From Prosthecobacter debontii (GTDB lineage Bacteria; Verrucomicrobiota; Verrucomicrobiia; Verrucomicrobiales; Akkermansiaceae), in the NCBI GenBank assembly GCA_945883455.1, contig CAMCXJ010000020.1, positions 1 through 19,402 of the forward strand: DNA of 19,402 bases. Reading direction: 5' to 3'. The translations under genes were made by a program, and so were the position numbers. Positions 1 through 7,712 of this stretch are shown here, piece after piece. Numbering within the stretch: the stretch's first letter is position 1; every line of letters starts with the position of its first letter. Under the pieces are notes generated by a model. That model was not told the DNA's origin, did not search any database, and saw only the letters and a list, made by a program, of their open reading frames with translations.

Positions 1-1
1 G

Positions 2-307
2 CCCGCCGGAAAAAAGGACATCCACGGGGATTTCGGCGCGCACTGCTACATCGGCTTCCGCCACAGCTTCGCACACGGTTGGGCCGGCGGCCCGACGGCC
101 TGGCTCAGCCGCAATGTCCTCGGCGTGGAGCCAGTCGCCCCCGGCTGCGCGAAGGTCAGGATCACCCCGAAGCTCGGCCACCTCGATTGGGTGGAAGGCA
201 CCTACCCGACCCCGAAAGGCGTCATCAAGCTCCGCCACGAAAAACAGCCCGATGGCTCCGTGAAATCCACCATCGGGCTGCCCGAAGGCATCGAGCGGGT
301 GGAGTGA
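2..307 (+). CDS. alpha-L-rhamnosidase, C-terminal fragment (5' end outside window)
   Basis: This frame is open from the left edge to a TGA at 305-307 and encodes about 101 residues. The segment HGWAGGPTAWLSRNVLGVEP followed by a small beta-rich tail (VRITPKLGHLDWVEGTYPTPKG) is the typical end of bacterial alpha-L-rhamnosidases of the GH78 type: the last helix of the (alpha/alpha)6 catalytic barrel, then the C-terminal beta-sandwich. The enzyme would release terminal L-rhamnose from plant or algal glycans or glycosides. The catalytic acids lie upstream and cannot be checked here. The fragment has no frameshift and ends at a normal position for the family. Its stop overlaps the start of the next small ORF by one base. 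Confidence 0.85.
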   Translation, partial: PAGKKDIHGDFGAHCYIGFRHSFAHGWAGGPTAWLSRNVLGVEPVAPGCAKVRITPKLGHLDWVEGTYPTPKGVIKLRHEKQPDGSVKSTIGLPEGIERVE

Positions 308-426
308 TGAGATATCTCCAGGGCATCGTTGTCCTCCCCGTGTGGTTCCTCCTCTGCGTTTTGGTCAGCACCATGCTGCTGAAGCACATTAAGCGGAACA
401 CCACATACGGCCTGCGCTACTGGTAG
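307..426 (+). CDS. 39-residue putative single-pass membrane microprotein
   Basis: The ATG at 307 overlaps the rhamnosidase stop (TGATG), an arrangement typical of translational coupling. The product starts MRYLQGIVVLPVWFLLCVLV, has one hydrophobic stretch at about residues 5-25, then a basic tail (KHIKRNTTYGLRYW). No family is recognised. It could be a small membrane protein tied to the glycan-use operon, or a chance ORF. The hydrophobic, positive-tail organisation and the exact stop/start overlap favour a real gene, but there is no Shine-Dalgarno of its own. It converges on glnD with 22 nt between the two stops. Confidence 0.4.
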   Translation: MRYLQGIVVLPVWFLLCVLVSTMLLKHIKRNTTYGLRYW

Positions 427-448
427 TCGCGATTTCCTCCCGATCCTT

Positions 449-3178
449 TCACGCCTCCGCCCGCGCTACGAGGTTGTTGAATTTTCCCTCAAGGGCGCGG
501 AGTTGGTCTTCGCCGTGGACCTTGCCGCCGCCGGGGATGGTGATGTAAAGGGTATCCATAGCGACGCCTTTCTCGGTGCAAATGCGGGCGTGGGTGGTGT
601 CGAGGCCAGCTTCGTTGACGGTGTGGAAGAGGTCATGGAGCAGGCCGATACGGTCGAGCGCTTGGATCTCGACGGTGGTGCAAGTGGAGTGAAGTTCGTT
701 AGAAACGTGGGCGCGCACCGGGACGGAGAGCCCGGTCTCGGTGCGGGGTTTGAGGAAGTTGACCTTACGTTTCAGGTAGGTTTCGGGTTCGTAATGCTCG
801 GCTCCGAAGATGGTGGTGAAGGTGTAGAGAAAGCGCTGGCGGGTGGCTTCGTCGGAGACGGGCTCGAAGTTGGTGGTACAGACGCGGAAGATGTTCAGCA
901 CGATGCCGTCGGTGCGGGTGAAGAGATCGGCGGAGAGGATATTGACTTGCTCGGAGGCCAGGGCGCAGCAGAGTTTTTCAAGGAGCAGGGGCTTGTCGCG
1001 GGTGGCTAGTATCAGCTCGGAATACCCCTTGTCCGGGTGCTCCAGCCAGCAGATGCAGAAGGCGTTAGGATTGCCGCCGTTTTCCTCGCCGGTGAATTCC
1101 CGCACAGACTCCACCTGCGAGGCGATGAATGCCGCCTCGCGGTAGGCGAAGGCCGCAGCGGGCGTGCGCTCGAAGTGGTGGCGTATCTCGGCGGAGAAAT
1201 CCTCTGGCATGAAGGCGGTGACTTCGGCGCGCAGGGCAAGGCGGTCGGCGTCGAGCTTGAGGGTGAAGTTTTCCCTGCCCTCCGCGAGGAAGCGGCGGGT
1301 GGCCTTGTGAAGCTGGAGCATGAGGGATTCCTTCCAGCCATTCCATGCGTCGGGGGCGGTGCCGTTCGTGTCGCAGTAGGTGAAGAGCAGCAGAGCATCG
1401 AGATTTTCCGGGCTTTTCATGATCGCGGCGAACTCGGCGATAACCTCGGGATCCTCTAGATTCCGGGTGGTTGCGGTGCGCCAGAAGGTGAGATGGTTGT
1501 CCACGAGGAACATGATGAGCGCGCGTCGTGGACCGGTGATCTGAAGGCGGGAGCAGAGCTTGGTGGCGAGCATGGCGGAGCCGTCGATGTGCTCGCGGAC
1601 GTTTTCCGAGCGCCCGGTGTCATGCAGGATGAGGGCAAGGTAGAGGGCGTAGGGATCGACGATTTCATGAAAGAGACGACGAAAAATCTCCAGCCTCGGG
1701 TGCGTGTCGCCGACGAGCTTGTCGAGTTCATCGATGCAGCGGAGCGTATGTTCGTCCGCGGTGTAGCGGTGGAAGAATTCATGTTGGACGAGGCAGTCGA
1801 GCGCTCCGAACTCCGGCAGGTAGCGCCCGAGGAAACCGATGCGGTGCATCTGGCGTAGGGTGCGAGCGACCTCACCTTTGCGCTCAAGGATGGACTGGAA
1901 AGTCTCACGGTTCGACTTGTGGTAGCGGAAAGTGCGGTCGATGTCCTGCCAGTGGCTAGCGATAAGACGGCGCATGGGTGGGGATAGCCGGAGATTACGC
2001 ACCTGACAGTGCTGGAAGAGGCGCATGAGTCGGTGGATGTCTTCTTTGAAGATGTCGTTATTCGCGGGGTAGATACGCCCGTCGCGGGCGATGAAGCCGT
2101 CGAACTCTTCGCGCTTTTTTTTACGGAAGGTGAGGAAGGAGCGGAAGCCCGTTTCGGCGTCGGCCTCCTTCTGGATCTGGAAGTGCTCCATTAGCGAGGT
2201 AGCGTGACGGTAAAGGTGGCGGGTGTGGGTGTAGTAATCCCGCATGAAGGCCTCGGTGCGGCGCAGGATGCTGCGCTGCGGGTAGCCGAAAGCGGTGGCG
2301 ACGACGCCTTGGAGCTGGAGTGTTAGGATGTCGGTGGCCTTACCGGTATGATAGTGTAGATCGTTGCGGACGCGCATGATGAAATCGTGCGCGTCCTCGA
2401 TCTCGCGGAGGGTGTTGGCGGTGATGAGCCGGTCATCGACGAGTTTCCGCAGGTCTTTCGTGCCACCCTTGATGCGGGCGATCCAAAGCATGTTTTGATA
2501 ATCGCGCAGGCCGCCGCACGATTCCTTCACATTCGGCTCTTGGAGGAAAAAGGTGTGGGAGCTTTTCTGGTGGCGCGAGCGGAGATCTTGGCGGCGCATC
2601 TCGAAGAACTTGTTCTGGCCTTTCGCGACGCAGTTTTTCTCGAAGGCGGCGAGGAGATCCTTGAACAATGACTCGTTTCCAGCGATCAGCCGGCTGTCGA
2701 GCAGGGCAGTGAGGTTCTGCGGATCGGCGCGCGCCTCTTCGATACACTCGGCGATGGAGCGGCACGCGTGGCCGAGCTTGAAGCCGCAATCCCACAACGG
2801 ATAGAGGATACTCTGGACGAATTCCTGCACATTTTTCGGTAGCTTCGTGGAGGCGCGGGGGAGCAAAAAAAGAAGATCGATGTCGGAGCCGGGGTTCAGC
2901 GTGCCGCGCCCATATCCGCCGATGGCGACCAGCGCGATGGGGGATTCGATGAGACCCTGTGAGTTGACGTTGGCCTGCAGGATCGCGGCGATGAGGGTGT
3001 CGATCATCGCGGAGCGTGCCTCACAGATTTCCAGACCGCCTGCGCCCTCGCGGTGACGGGCGAGGATGTTTGCCTGCTCCGTCTCGATGAAATGTTTGTA
3101 GAGGGAAGTGCGCTCGGTCGGCGAGAGACTGTCGTCGATGGCGGGCTGGAGGGAGATGGGCTTGTGGGGTTCGGACAT
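449..3178 (-). CDS. glnD: bifunctional PII uridylyltransferase / uridylyl-removing enzyme GlnD
   Basis: GlnD senses glutamine and adds UMP to, or removes it from, the PII signal proteins (GlnB/GlnK), so setting glutamine synthetase activity and nitrogen gene expression. The 909-residue product has the usual full-length order. An N-terminal nucleotidyltransferase domain carries GGYGRGTLNPGSDIDLL at about 87-103, with the two metal-binding Asp. A linker domain has NVKESCGGLRDYQNM at about 216-230. An HD hydrolase domain spans about 465-565 (HEFFHRYTADEHTLR; LHDTGR at 518-523). Two ACT domains follow at about 718-790 and 834-905. The start is the ATG at 3178; an in-frame reading could extend to 3304 but would run into the upstream gene and adds low-complexity sequence. 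It begins 1 nt after the AEC permease stop, so the two are co-transcribed. The HD motif ends in Arg where homologues usually have Lys. Confidence 0.95.
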   Translation of the reverse strand: MSEPHKPISLQPAIDDSLSPTERTSLYKHFIETEQANILARHREGAGGLEICEARSAMIDTLIAAILQANVNSQGLIESPIALVAIGGYGRGTLNPGSDIDLLFLLPRASTKLPKNVQEFVQSILYPLWDCGFKLGHACRSIAECIEEARADPQNLTALLDSRLIAGNESLFKDLLAAFEKNCVAKGQNKFFEMRRQDLRSRHQKSSHTFFLQEPNVKESCGGLRDYQNMLWIARIKGGTKDLRKLVDDRLITANTLREIEDAHDFIMRVRNDLHYHTGKATDILTLQLQGVVATAFGYPQRSILRRTEAFMRDYYTHTRHLYRHATSLMEHFQIQKEADAETGFRSFLTFRKKKREEFDGFIARDGRIYPANNDIFKEDIHRLMRLFQHCQVRNLRLSPPMRRLIASHWQDIDRTFRYHKSNRETFQSILERKGEVARTLRQMHRIGFLGRYLPEFGALDCLVQHEFFHRYTADEHTLRCIDELDKLVGDTHPRLEIFRRLFHEIVDPYALYLALILHDTGRSENVREHIDGSAMLATKLCSRLQITGPRRALIMFLVDNHLTFWRTATTRNLEDPEVIAEFAAIMKSPENLDALLLFTYCDTNGTAPDAWNGWKESLMLQLHKATRRFLAEGRENFTLKLDADRLALRAEVTAFMPEDFSAEIRHHFERTPAAAFAYREAAFIASQVESVREFTGEENGGNPNAFCICWLEHPDKGYSELILATRDKPLLLEKLCCALASEQVNILSADLFTRTDGIVLNIFRVCTTNFEPVSDEATRQRFLYTFTTIFGAEHYEPETYLKRKVNFLKPRTETGLSVPVRAHVSNELHSTCTTVEIQALDRIGLLHDLFHTVNEAGLDTTHARICTEKGVAMDTLYITIPGGGKVHGEDQLRALEGKFNNLVARAEA

Positions 3179-3179
3179 G

Positions 3180-4139
3180 TTACGGGGAAAGGGGCGTGAG
3201 TTCGAGAAAGCGGATGCCGTAGGTGATGATGTAGGGCAGGGTGAAAAGCGAGACAACCGTTGTCGCGACGACCACCTGCACAGCGACGGCGGGGCGCCCG
3301 TCATACATGCGGGCGATGAGGATGGGGCCGAGCGCGGCGGGCATGGCCGCTTGCACGAGCAGGATCTGTTTCAGCTCCACGGCCATCGGGATATATTTCG
3401 CACAAAGGATGATCACGGCCGGAGCCAGCATGAGGCGCACGACGCAGGAAGCTGCTACAATTTTCCACGAGAGCTTTTCCGCAACAGCGAGATCCATGAT
3501 CGTCGCACCGGTCATCATGATCGCTAGGGGAAACGCTCCGATGCCGATCATTGATATTGCCTCCCGGATGGGGCCGGTGATCTTGTCGTCCACCCGCAGA
3601 GCGACGAGGGTTAGGCCGATGGCAACGGCGATGATGGGGCCGTTGATGAGGCGCTTCCACGGCATGCCGGTGTCCGCGGACATCAGCATGACGCCGACGG
3701 ACCACATCGCGACCTCCACGCCGAGATTGTGGACAAAAAGCAGCGCGACGGCAGAGCCGCCCCAAAGAATCTCGACGACGGGTACGGCGGTGAAGCCAAA
3801 GTTCTGGCAGCCTGCAGAGAGTGCGAATGTCCGGCGACCTTGGCCGGATTCGAGGCCGATCAGTTTCCCCGCCAGATAGCCGAGGAAGATTCCGGCGATG
3901 ATCAGGGAAAAGCCAAGTCCCGCGCCAGTGGCGAGCGTGCGGGCATCGCGTAGCACCTCCGCGCCCAGCGTGCGGTCGAGGATGTAGCAGGGCAGCATCA
4001 CGGAGAAAATCACGTGCATGACGCCGATGTCGTGCTCGCGCTTTAGGATGCCGGTTTTCCGCAGCGCAGCTCCTCCAGCCATCAGTAGATAGACGGGCAG
4101 GACGGCGAGGATGATGGTGATGGGCGAAGGCGCGGACAA
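3180..4139 (-). CDS. AEC-family transporter (auxin efflux carrier type permease)
   Basis: A 319-residue, very hydrophobic inner-membrane protein with about ten predicted helices in two halves, as in AEC/BART-superfamily carriers; characterised bacterial members export or import small organic acids such as malate or malonate. The first helix is ITIILAVLPVYLLMAGGAAL, and the conserved discontinuous-helix region reads AGCQNFGFTAVPVVEILWG at about residue 109. The C-terminal half contains QILLVQAAMPAALGPILIA, another typical crossover motif. The frame starts with TTG at 4139. The first in-frame ATG (4082) falls inside helix 1 and would destroy it, so TTG or a start further upstream is more likely. 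The gene is followed after 1 nt by glnD. Substrate is unknown; a link to nitrogen or carbon balance is only suggested by the neighbour. Confidence 0.85.
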   Translation of the reverse strand: MSAPSPITIILAVLPVYLLMAGGAALRKTGILKREHDIGVMHVIFSVMLPCYILDRTLGAEVLRDARTLATGAGLGFSLIIAGIFLGYLAGKLIGLESGQGRRTFALSAGCQNFGFTAVPVVEILWGGSAVALLFVHNLGVEVAMWSVGVMLMSADTGMPWKRLINGPIIAVAIGLTLVALRVDDKITGPIREAISMIGIGAFPLAIMMTGATIMDLAVAEKLSWKIVAASCVVRLMLAPAVIILCAKYIPMAVELKQILLVQAAMPAALGPILIARMYDGRPAVAVQVVVATTVVSLFTLPYIITYGIRFLELTPLSP

Positions 4140-4228
4140 CGGCTGCAGGTTCGGATGGAGGTGGGAGAATGTCGATTGTGGAGTGCGCGGATTGTGCCGG
4201 TATTGGGTTGCGTGCCGGGTGAAATCGC

Positions 4229-4234
4229 GGAGAG
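4229..4234 (+). promoter_or_regulatory. ribosome binding site for mrp
   Basis: GGAGAG lies 10 nt before the ATG at 4245 and is one of the few convincing Shine-Dalgarno sequences in the window. It decides the mrp start: the frame is open back to an ATG at 4155, but the extra 30 residues do not resemble the family and would overlap the probable promoter region of the divergent AEC gene. Confidence 0.6.
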
Positions 4235-4244
4235 TGGCGCCGAC

Positions 4245-5273
4245 ATGATGAGCGCGGATGAAATTAGGGAGTTACTGAAACAGGTGAGGTATCCGGGATT
4301 TTCCAGGGATATCGTATCCTTCGGGTTGGTGAAAGCAGTGGAGGTGAACGGCGGTGATGTAACTGTACGGATCGAGGTGGCGACGAAGGACGCGCAAGTG
4401 CCGCAGACGATTTTCAAGGATGTCCACGCGGTATTGGAAAGGGTTGAGGGCCTGGGTCATGCAAAGGTCGATATCGAGGTAAAGGATGCCCCGGAGGCGG
4501 CGGGCGGCGCGGTGGGGAAAAGCTCCATTCCCGGCGTGAAACGCATCATCGCGGTGGCCTCTGGCAAGGGCGGGGTGGGAAAATCCACCGTTGCCGCAAA
4601 CCTCGCCGTCGCGCTTTCTGCGAAGGGCTTGAAGGTGGGTCTCTGCGATTGCGATCTTTACGGCCCCTCTGTTGCCATGATGTTCGGCACTAGCGAACGC
4701 CCGGACGCCAACGAGCAAGATGAGATCATTCCTATCGAGGCGCATGGCCTGAAGCTCATGTCCATGGGTTTCCTGCTGGAGGACAAATCCCCGGTAATCG
4801 TCCGCGGTCCGATGGCGACACGCTACACGCAGCAGTTCCTCCGCCAGGTCGCGTGGGGCGAGCTCGACGTGCTGGTGCTCGACCTACCGCCGGGCACGGG
4901 CGACATCCAGCTCACCATCGTGCAGACCGTAGCGGTGGATGGTGTGGTGATCGTAACAACGCCGCAGGAGGTCGCGTTGATTGACGCCCGCAAGGCCGTA
5001 GCGATGTTTGCCAAAGTCAATGTGCCGATTTTGGGACTCATCGAGAACATGGCTTGGTTCGAGGGCGACGACGGGAAACGCTACTACATTTTCGGCGAAG
5101 GTGGCGGCGTGCGTGAGGCGGAGGACATGAATGTTCCGTTGCTCGCGCGGATACCTATCGATCTCCCGACCGGCAGGGGCGGGGATGAGGGAAAGCCTGT
5201 GTCGCTATTGCCGCCCTCGGAAAATAAGGTATCCGCCGCTTTCCACGCGATGGTCGCCGGACTCAACGTGTGA
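4245..5273 (+). CDS. Mrp/ApbC/NBP35-family iron-sulfur cluster carrier ATPase
   Basis: A 342-residue cytoplasmic P-loop NTPase that, by family knowledge, binds a labile Fe-S cluster and passes it to apo-proteins. The N-terminal about 80 residues are a MIP18/DUF59 domain (MSADEIRELLKQVRYPGFSR). The MinD-like ATPase follows, with deviant Walker A SGKGGVGKSTVAANLA at about 106-121, switch I CDCDLYGPSVAMMFG at 134-148, and DLPPGTGDIQL at 213-223. At the place where most Mrp proteins carry the cluster-binding CxxC (after ENM), this one reads ENMAWFEGDDGKRYYIFGEG, with no cysteine. Only Cys134 and Cys136, in the switch region, are left, so cluster binding must use other ligands, a partner, or be lost. 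The gene stands alone: divergent from the AEC permease and convergent with the TPR gene, with 6 nt between the stops. Confidence 0.93.
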   Translation: MMSADEIRELLKQVRYPGFSRDIVSFGLVKAVEVNGGDVTVRIEVATKDAQVPQTIFKDVHAVLERVEGLGHAKVDIEVKDAPEAAGGAVGKSSIPGVKRIIAVASGKGGVGKSTVAANLAVALSAKGLKVGLCDCDLYGPSVAMMFGTSERPDANEQDEIIPIEAHGLKLMSMGFLLEDKSPVIVRGPMATRYTQQFLRQVAWGELDVLVLDLPPGTGDIQLTIVQTVAVDGVVIVTTPQEVALIDARKAVAMFAKVNVPILGLIENMAWFEGDDGKRYYIFGEGGGVREAEDMNVPLLARIPIDLPTGRGGDEGKPVSLLPPSENKVSAAFHAMVAGLNV

Positions 5274-5279
5274 GGGCGG

Positions 5280-6047
5280 TTACTCCGCTGAGGGGGAGTC
5301 GTCACCGTAGAAGCTCTTGATGTATCCGAACTCGACGAGCGTGTCCTGCCACGGCGCGATGACATTGGGATCTTGGAAGATACGGCTCGCGCGGCCCAGC
5401 CATTCCTCGGCTTCGAGGAGATCGCTCCTCTCATAGGCCTGTGCGGCTTGCGCGTAGTAGTGATACGGCGAGTCGTCTTGGTAGTCGTATTTCTGCGCGA
5501 GGATGCTGAACTCAGCCTTTTGGCCTAGCTTCACCTTGCAGAGTAGGATTTTAAATTCAACGAGGCGGGAAAGGGCGGTGTTGTTCTCTGGGATCTCGCG
5601 CATGACTTCCTGAAAGATGTCGGCGGCTTGCTGCCATTGCTTGGTCACGAACAGGACTTCCCCCACGTTGAAGCGGATGCTGGTGTTTTTAGGGGTGATT
5701 TTAAGCGCTTCGTTGAACGCTGCCGTCGCCTTATCGAAGGCCCGCATTTCCACATAGCAAGAGCCGCGCAGGTTCATGAGCTCAGAGCTTTGCGAGAAGA
5801 TCGCCTCCGCTTCACTGACCGCGTCAAGGCATTCGAAAATGCGCTTCTGTTGGAAAAAGCGGTTGGCGTCTCCGAAGTATTTCGCAAATTCCGTGCGCGC
5901 ATCTTCGGGCAGGTTGGGGAAATCTTTTTGGTTAGGCAACAGCTCGGCTTGGATCGGGGTTTCCGATTCATCGGCGTTGGGTGCCGCTACCGCCTGTGCG
6001 TGGAGCGGACTGAGGAGTAACAGGCAGGTGAAGAGAAATCGATTCAT
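5280..6047 (-). CDS. secreted tetratricopeptide (TPR) repeat protein
   Basis: A 255-residue protein starting at ATG 6047 with a clear signal peptide (MNRFLFTCLLLLSPLHAQA, cleavage after about residue 19). Residues about 50-160 form three or more TPR units: FAKYFGDANRFFQQKRIFEC, then LMNLRGSCYVEMRAFDKATA, then IRFNVGEVLFVTKQWQQAAD; a weaker helical pair lies near 195-225 (YHYYAQAAQAYERSDLLEAE). TPR proteins act as protein-protein scaffolds, here in the periplasm. No enzymatic domain is seen and the partner is unknown. An upstream TTG at 6095 is in frame but would place a non-signal segment before the signal peptide. It lies 69 nt downstream of mnmM in the same direction, with its own candidate promoter in between. 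Confidence 0.8.
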   Translation of the reverse strand: MNRFLFTCLLLLSPLHAQAVAAPNADESETPIQAELLPNQKDFPNLPEDARTEFAKYFGDANRFFQQKRIFECLDAVSEAEAIFSQSSELMNLRGSCYVEMRAFDKATAAFNEALKITPKNTSIRFNVGEVLFVTKQWQQAADIFQEVMREIPENNTALSRLVEFKILLCKVKLGQKAEFSILAQKYDYQDDSPYHYYAQAAQAYERSDLLEAEEWLGRASRIFQDPNVIAPWQDTLVEFGYIKSFYGDDSPSAE

Positions 6048-6066
6048 AGCGTTGGTAGTTGGAGAA

Positions 6067-6095
6067 GTGATAGACAAGGATATGCCGCGCGGCAA
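6067..6095 (-). promoter_or_regulatory. candidate promoter of the TPR gene
   Basis: Read on the minus strand: TTGCCG (6095-6090) as -35, a 17-nt spacer, and TATCAC (6072-6067) as -10, which would start transcription near 6060, about 13 nt before the ATG. The -35 overlaps a perfect 12-bp palindrome, TGCCGCGCGGCA (6083-6094). The match to consensus is weak, and the gene may simply be read from the upstream operon. Confidence 0.3.
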
Positions 6096-6116
6096 GTTGG
6101 AAGATGTGTCGGTAGA

Positions 6117-6677
6117 TCAGCCGGATTTTCTGGATAGTAAAAGGAAGGGGGCGGGCTTTTCGGTGGCAAGCATACCGTATCGCGCCGTGCGGTGGGTCGC
6201 AAGGGTGACGATGAAAGCCTCGACCGCTGAAGCTTCCTCAGCGCCGCCATTGTGTCCGGGATAACAGATGACCGCGAGAACCCCGCCCGGCACGAGGATT
6301 TCCGAGGCGGCGGCGAGAGCTTTAAGGGTGTTTTCCCGGTGGGTGATCATCCCATGATCGCCGCCGGGCAGGTATCCGAGGTTGAAAATGATGGCGCTCG
6401 GGCTTTTCCCTCCCGCGAGATTTACGAGATCCGCGTGGCAGCCGTGGTGCATCTTCACGCGATCCCGCAGGCCTTCGCTTTCCAGCCGGGCGGACGTCGA
6501 TTCGATGGCCTGCGCCTGAATATCGATGGCCAGCACCTTGCCGGTTTCGCCGACAATATGGGCGAGAAAAGCCGTGTCGTGGCCGTTGCCCGCCGTGGCG
6601 TCGATGGCGAAATCACCGGCGGCGATCTCGCTTTTCAAAAGGAGGTGGAGCAGCTCCGTGGGGCGGGGAGGGAACAT
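6117..6677 (-). CDS. mnmM: MnmM (YtqB)-type tRNA 5-aminomethyl(-2-thio)uridine methyltransferase
   Basis: A 186-residue class I SAM-dependent methyltransferase of the family first called 'rRNA methylase' (Pfam 06962), whose Bacillus subtilis member YtqB was shown to be MnmM, methylating nm5(s2)U34 of tRNA to mnm5(s2)U34. Visible motifs: the SAM loop DATAGNGHDT (26-35), the acidic ribose-binding residue at the end of VLAIDIQ (D52), the family signature NLGYLPGGD (99-107) and the later YPGHNGGAEE (139-148). Length is normal. The ATG at 6677 is 6 nt after the stop of the FAD oxidoreductase, with no Shine-Dalgarno, so it is probably translated from the same message. The pairing with a DAO-type flavoprotein matters: in E. 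coli the corresponding oxidase and methylase activities are fused in MnmC. Confidence 0.85.
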   Translation of the reverse strand: MFPPRPTELLHLLLKSEIAAGDFAIDATAGNGHDTAFLAHIVGETGKVLAIDIQAQAIESTSARLESEGLRDRVKMHHGCHADLVNLAGGKSPSAIIFNLGYLPGGDHGMITHRENTLKALAAASEILVPGGVLAVICYPGHNGGAEEASAVEAFIVTLATHRTARYGMLATEKPAPFLLLSRKSG

Positions 6678-6683
6678 GTTTTT

Positions 6684-7661
6684 TTAGGAAAGGGCGTCGG
6701 GAAACACAAACTCCGGGGCGGGGCGGACGCCGTCAAGGATCCAGTCCGCGAGCATCGCCGCCATCCCCGGGGCGTAGAGCGTGCCTTTCGAGCCGAGACC
6801 GTTGAAGAGCCAATCCCCCGATTCGTCTTTGCCGACCATGGGCTGGCTGCGCCGCAGGATGGGGCGGATCCCCGCGACATGGGCGATGATTTCAAAATCG
6901 GCCCCGCCGAGCTTCGCCGCGATGGTCGTGATCCGTCCGAGTCCGGCGGGGGTGGCTTGCTCGTTGAGATTGTCCCAATCATAGGTGGAGCCGACGCGAA
7001 AACATCCGCCGCCGATGGGAACCAGCCACCCGCCCGCACCGATGCGGATATGCGTCTCCGGCCAGTCGGCTCGGACGGTCAGGATTTCCCCTTTCGCGCT
7101 GCGGTGCTCGCCCATACTGCCCGCGATCAATCCGGCGGCCCCTTCGCAGCGGATGCGCGGGTTGCCGGTATCCGCCGACAGCCCGAGTTCGCGGAAATGA
7201 TCGGCGGAGAGGTCGAGGAATTTCCGCGTGTCGAGCCAGCCGCCGCCGACCAGCTCCACGCCGCCGAGGAAGCCCGTCGGAACTGCGTGAGCCGCACCCA
7301 GCCATGGCCTCACGCCGGGCAGGTCGAGTTTCACGGAAATCTTCGCCCATTCCTTTTCCGAGGAAGCCAGCCGGAGAATGGGGTGGGGATGCCAGATCGC
7401 CGCGCCGAATTTTTCTTCCAGCGAGCGATAGAAAGCCATTGCCTGCGGGTAAAAATCGGCGATGCGCCAGCTCGGCTCGAAGTTTTTCCCCGTGATCGGA
7501 TTGATCAACCCCGCCGCGACCCGAGAGCTTCCACCCGTACCGAGATCCGCGATGCGGAAAGGCACGCCGCGCCGCAGAAACTCCCATGCGAGACAGCTGC
7601 CGGCCAACCCCTGCCCAACAATGAGCGGAGTTCCCGGCGATTTCATCTCGTTTGGCATCAT
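6684..7661 (-). CDS. FAD-dependent oxidoreductase of the DAO family, possibly the tRNA cmnm5U oxidase (MnmC(o)-like)
   Basis: A 325-residue flavoprotein. The N-terminal Rossmann motif is IVGQGLAGSCLAWEFLRRG (14-32, GxGxxG), followed by GSSRVAAGLINPITGKNF (44-61), typical of the D-amino-acid-oxidase fold. The C-terminus has AGIRPILRRSQPMVG (263-277) and the FAD-closing segment NGLGSKGTLYAPGMAAMLA (287-305), which resembles the GLGSRGL..AP pattern in the C-terminal oxidase domain of MnmC. MnmC(o) removes the carboxymethyl group of cmnm5(s2)U34 to give nm5(s2)U34, the substrate of MnmM, encoded 6 nt downstream. Assignment to that step is inference; DAO proteins have many substrates (glycine, sarcosine, D-amino acids). 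ATG 7661 is preferred; GTG at 7673 or ATG at 7646 are alternatives. It follows the parvulin gene by 51 nt. Confidence 0.8.
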   Translation of the reverse strand: MMPNEMKSPGTPLIVGQGLAGSCLAWEFLRRGVPFRIADLGTGGSSRVAAGLINPITGKNFEPSWRIADFYPQAMAFYRSLEEKFGAAIWHPHPILRLASSEKEWAKISVKLDLPGVRPWLGAAHAVPTGFLGGVELVGGGWLDTRKFLDLSADHFRELGLSADTGNPRIRCEGAAGLIAGSMGEHRSAKGEILTVRADWPETHIRIGAGGWLVPIGGGCFRVGSTYDWDNLNEQATPAGLGRITTIAAKLGGADFEIIAHVAGIRPILRRSQPMVGKDESGDWLFNGLGSKGTLYAPGMAAMLADWILDGVRPAPEFVFPDALS

Positions 7662-7712
7662 GAGGAAATGCACTGTTTGGTCGCGCCCGTCACGCGGTAA
7701 AAAAAGCGCATT

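Noticed and set aside
503..1009. 168-codon plus-strand frame opposite the glnD ACT-domain region
   Set aside because: It is the mirror of a strongly conserved gene; the Gly/Val/Asp-rich product has no recognisable fold.
4155..4244. 30-residue N-terminal extension of Mrp from ATG 4155
   Set aside because: The extension lacks family similarity, while a good Shine-Dalgarno (4229-4234) supports ATG 4245.
5282..5299. Possible terminator (ACTCC/GGAGT) at the mrp/TPR convergence
   Set aside because: A 5-bp stem, within coding sequence and without a T run, is too weak to call.
6252..7700. 482-codon open frame on the plus strand, antisense to mnmM and the FAD oxidoreductase
   Set aside because: It spans two well-supported genes and the gap between them in the opposite strand. 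The translation is rich in Arg/Gly/Pro/His with no motif, as expected from a GC-rich antisense shadow.
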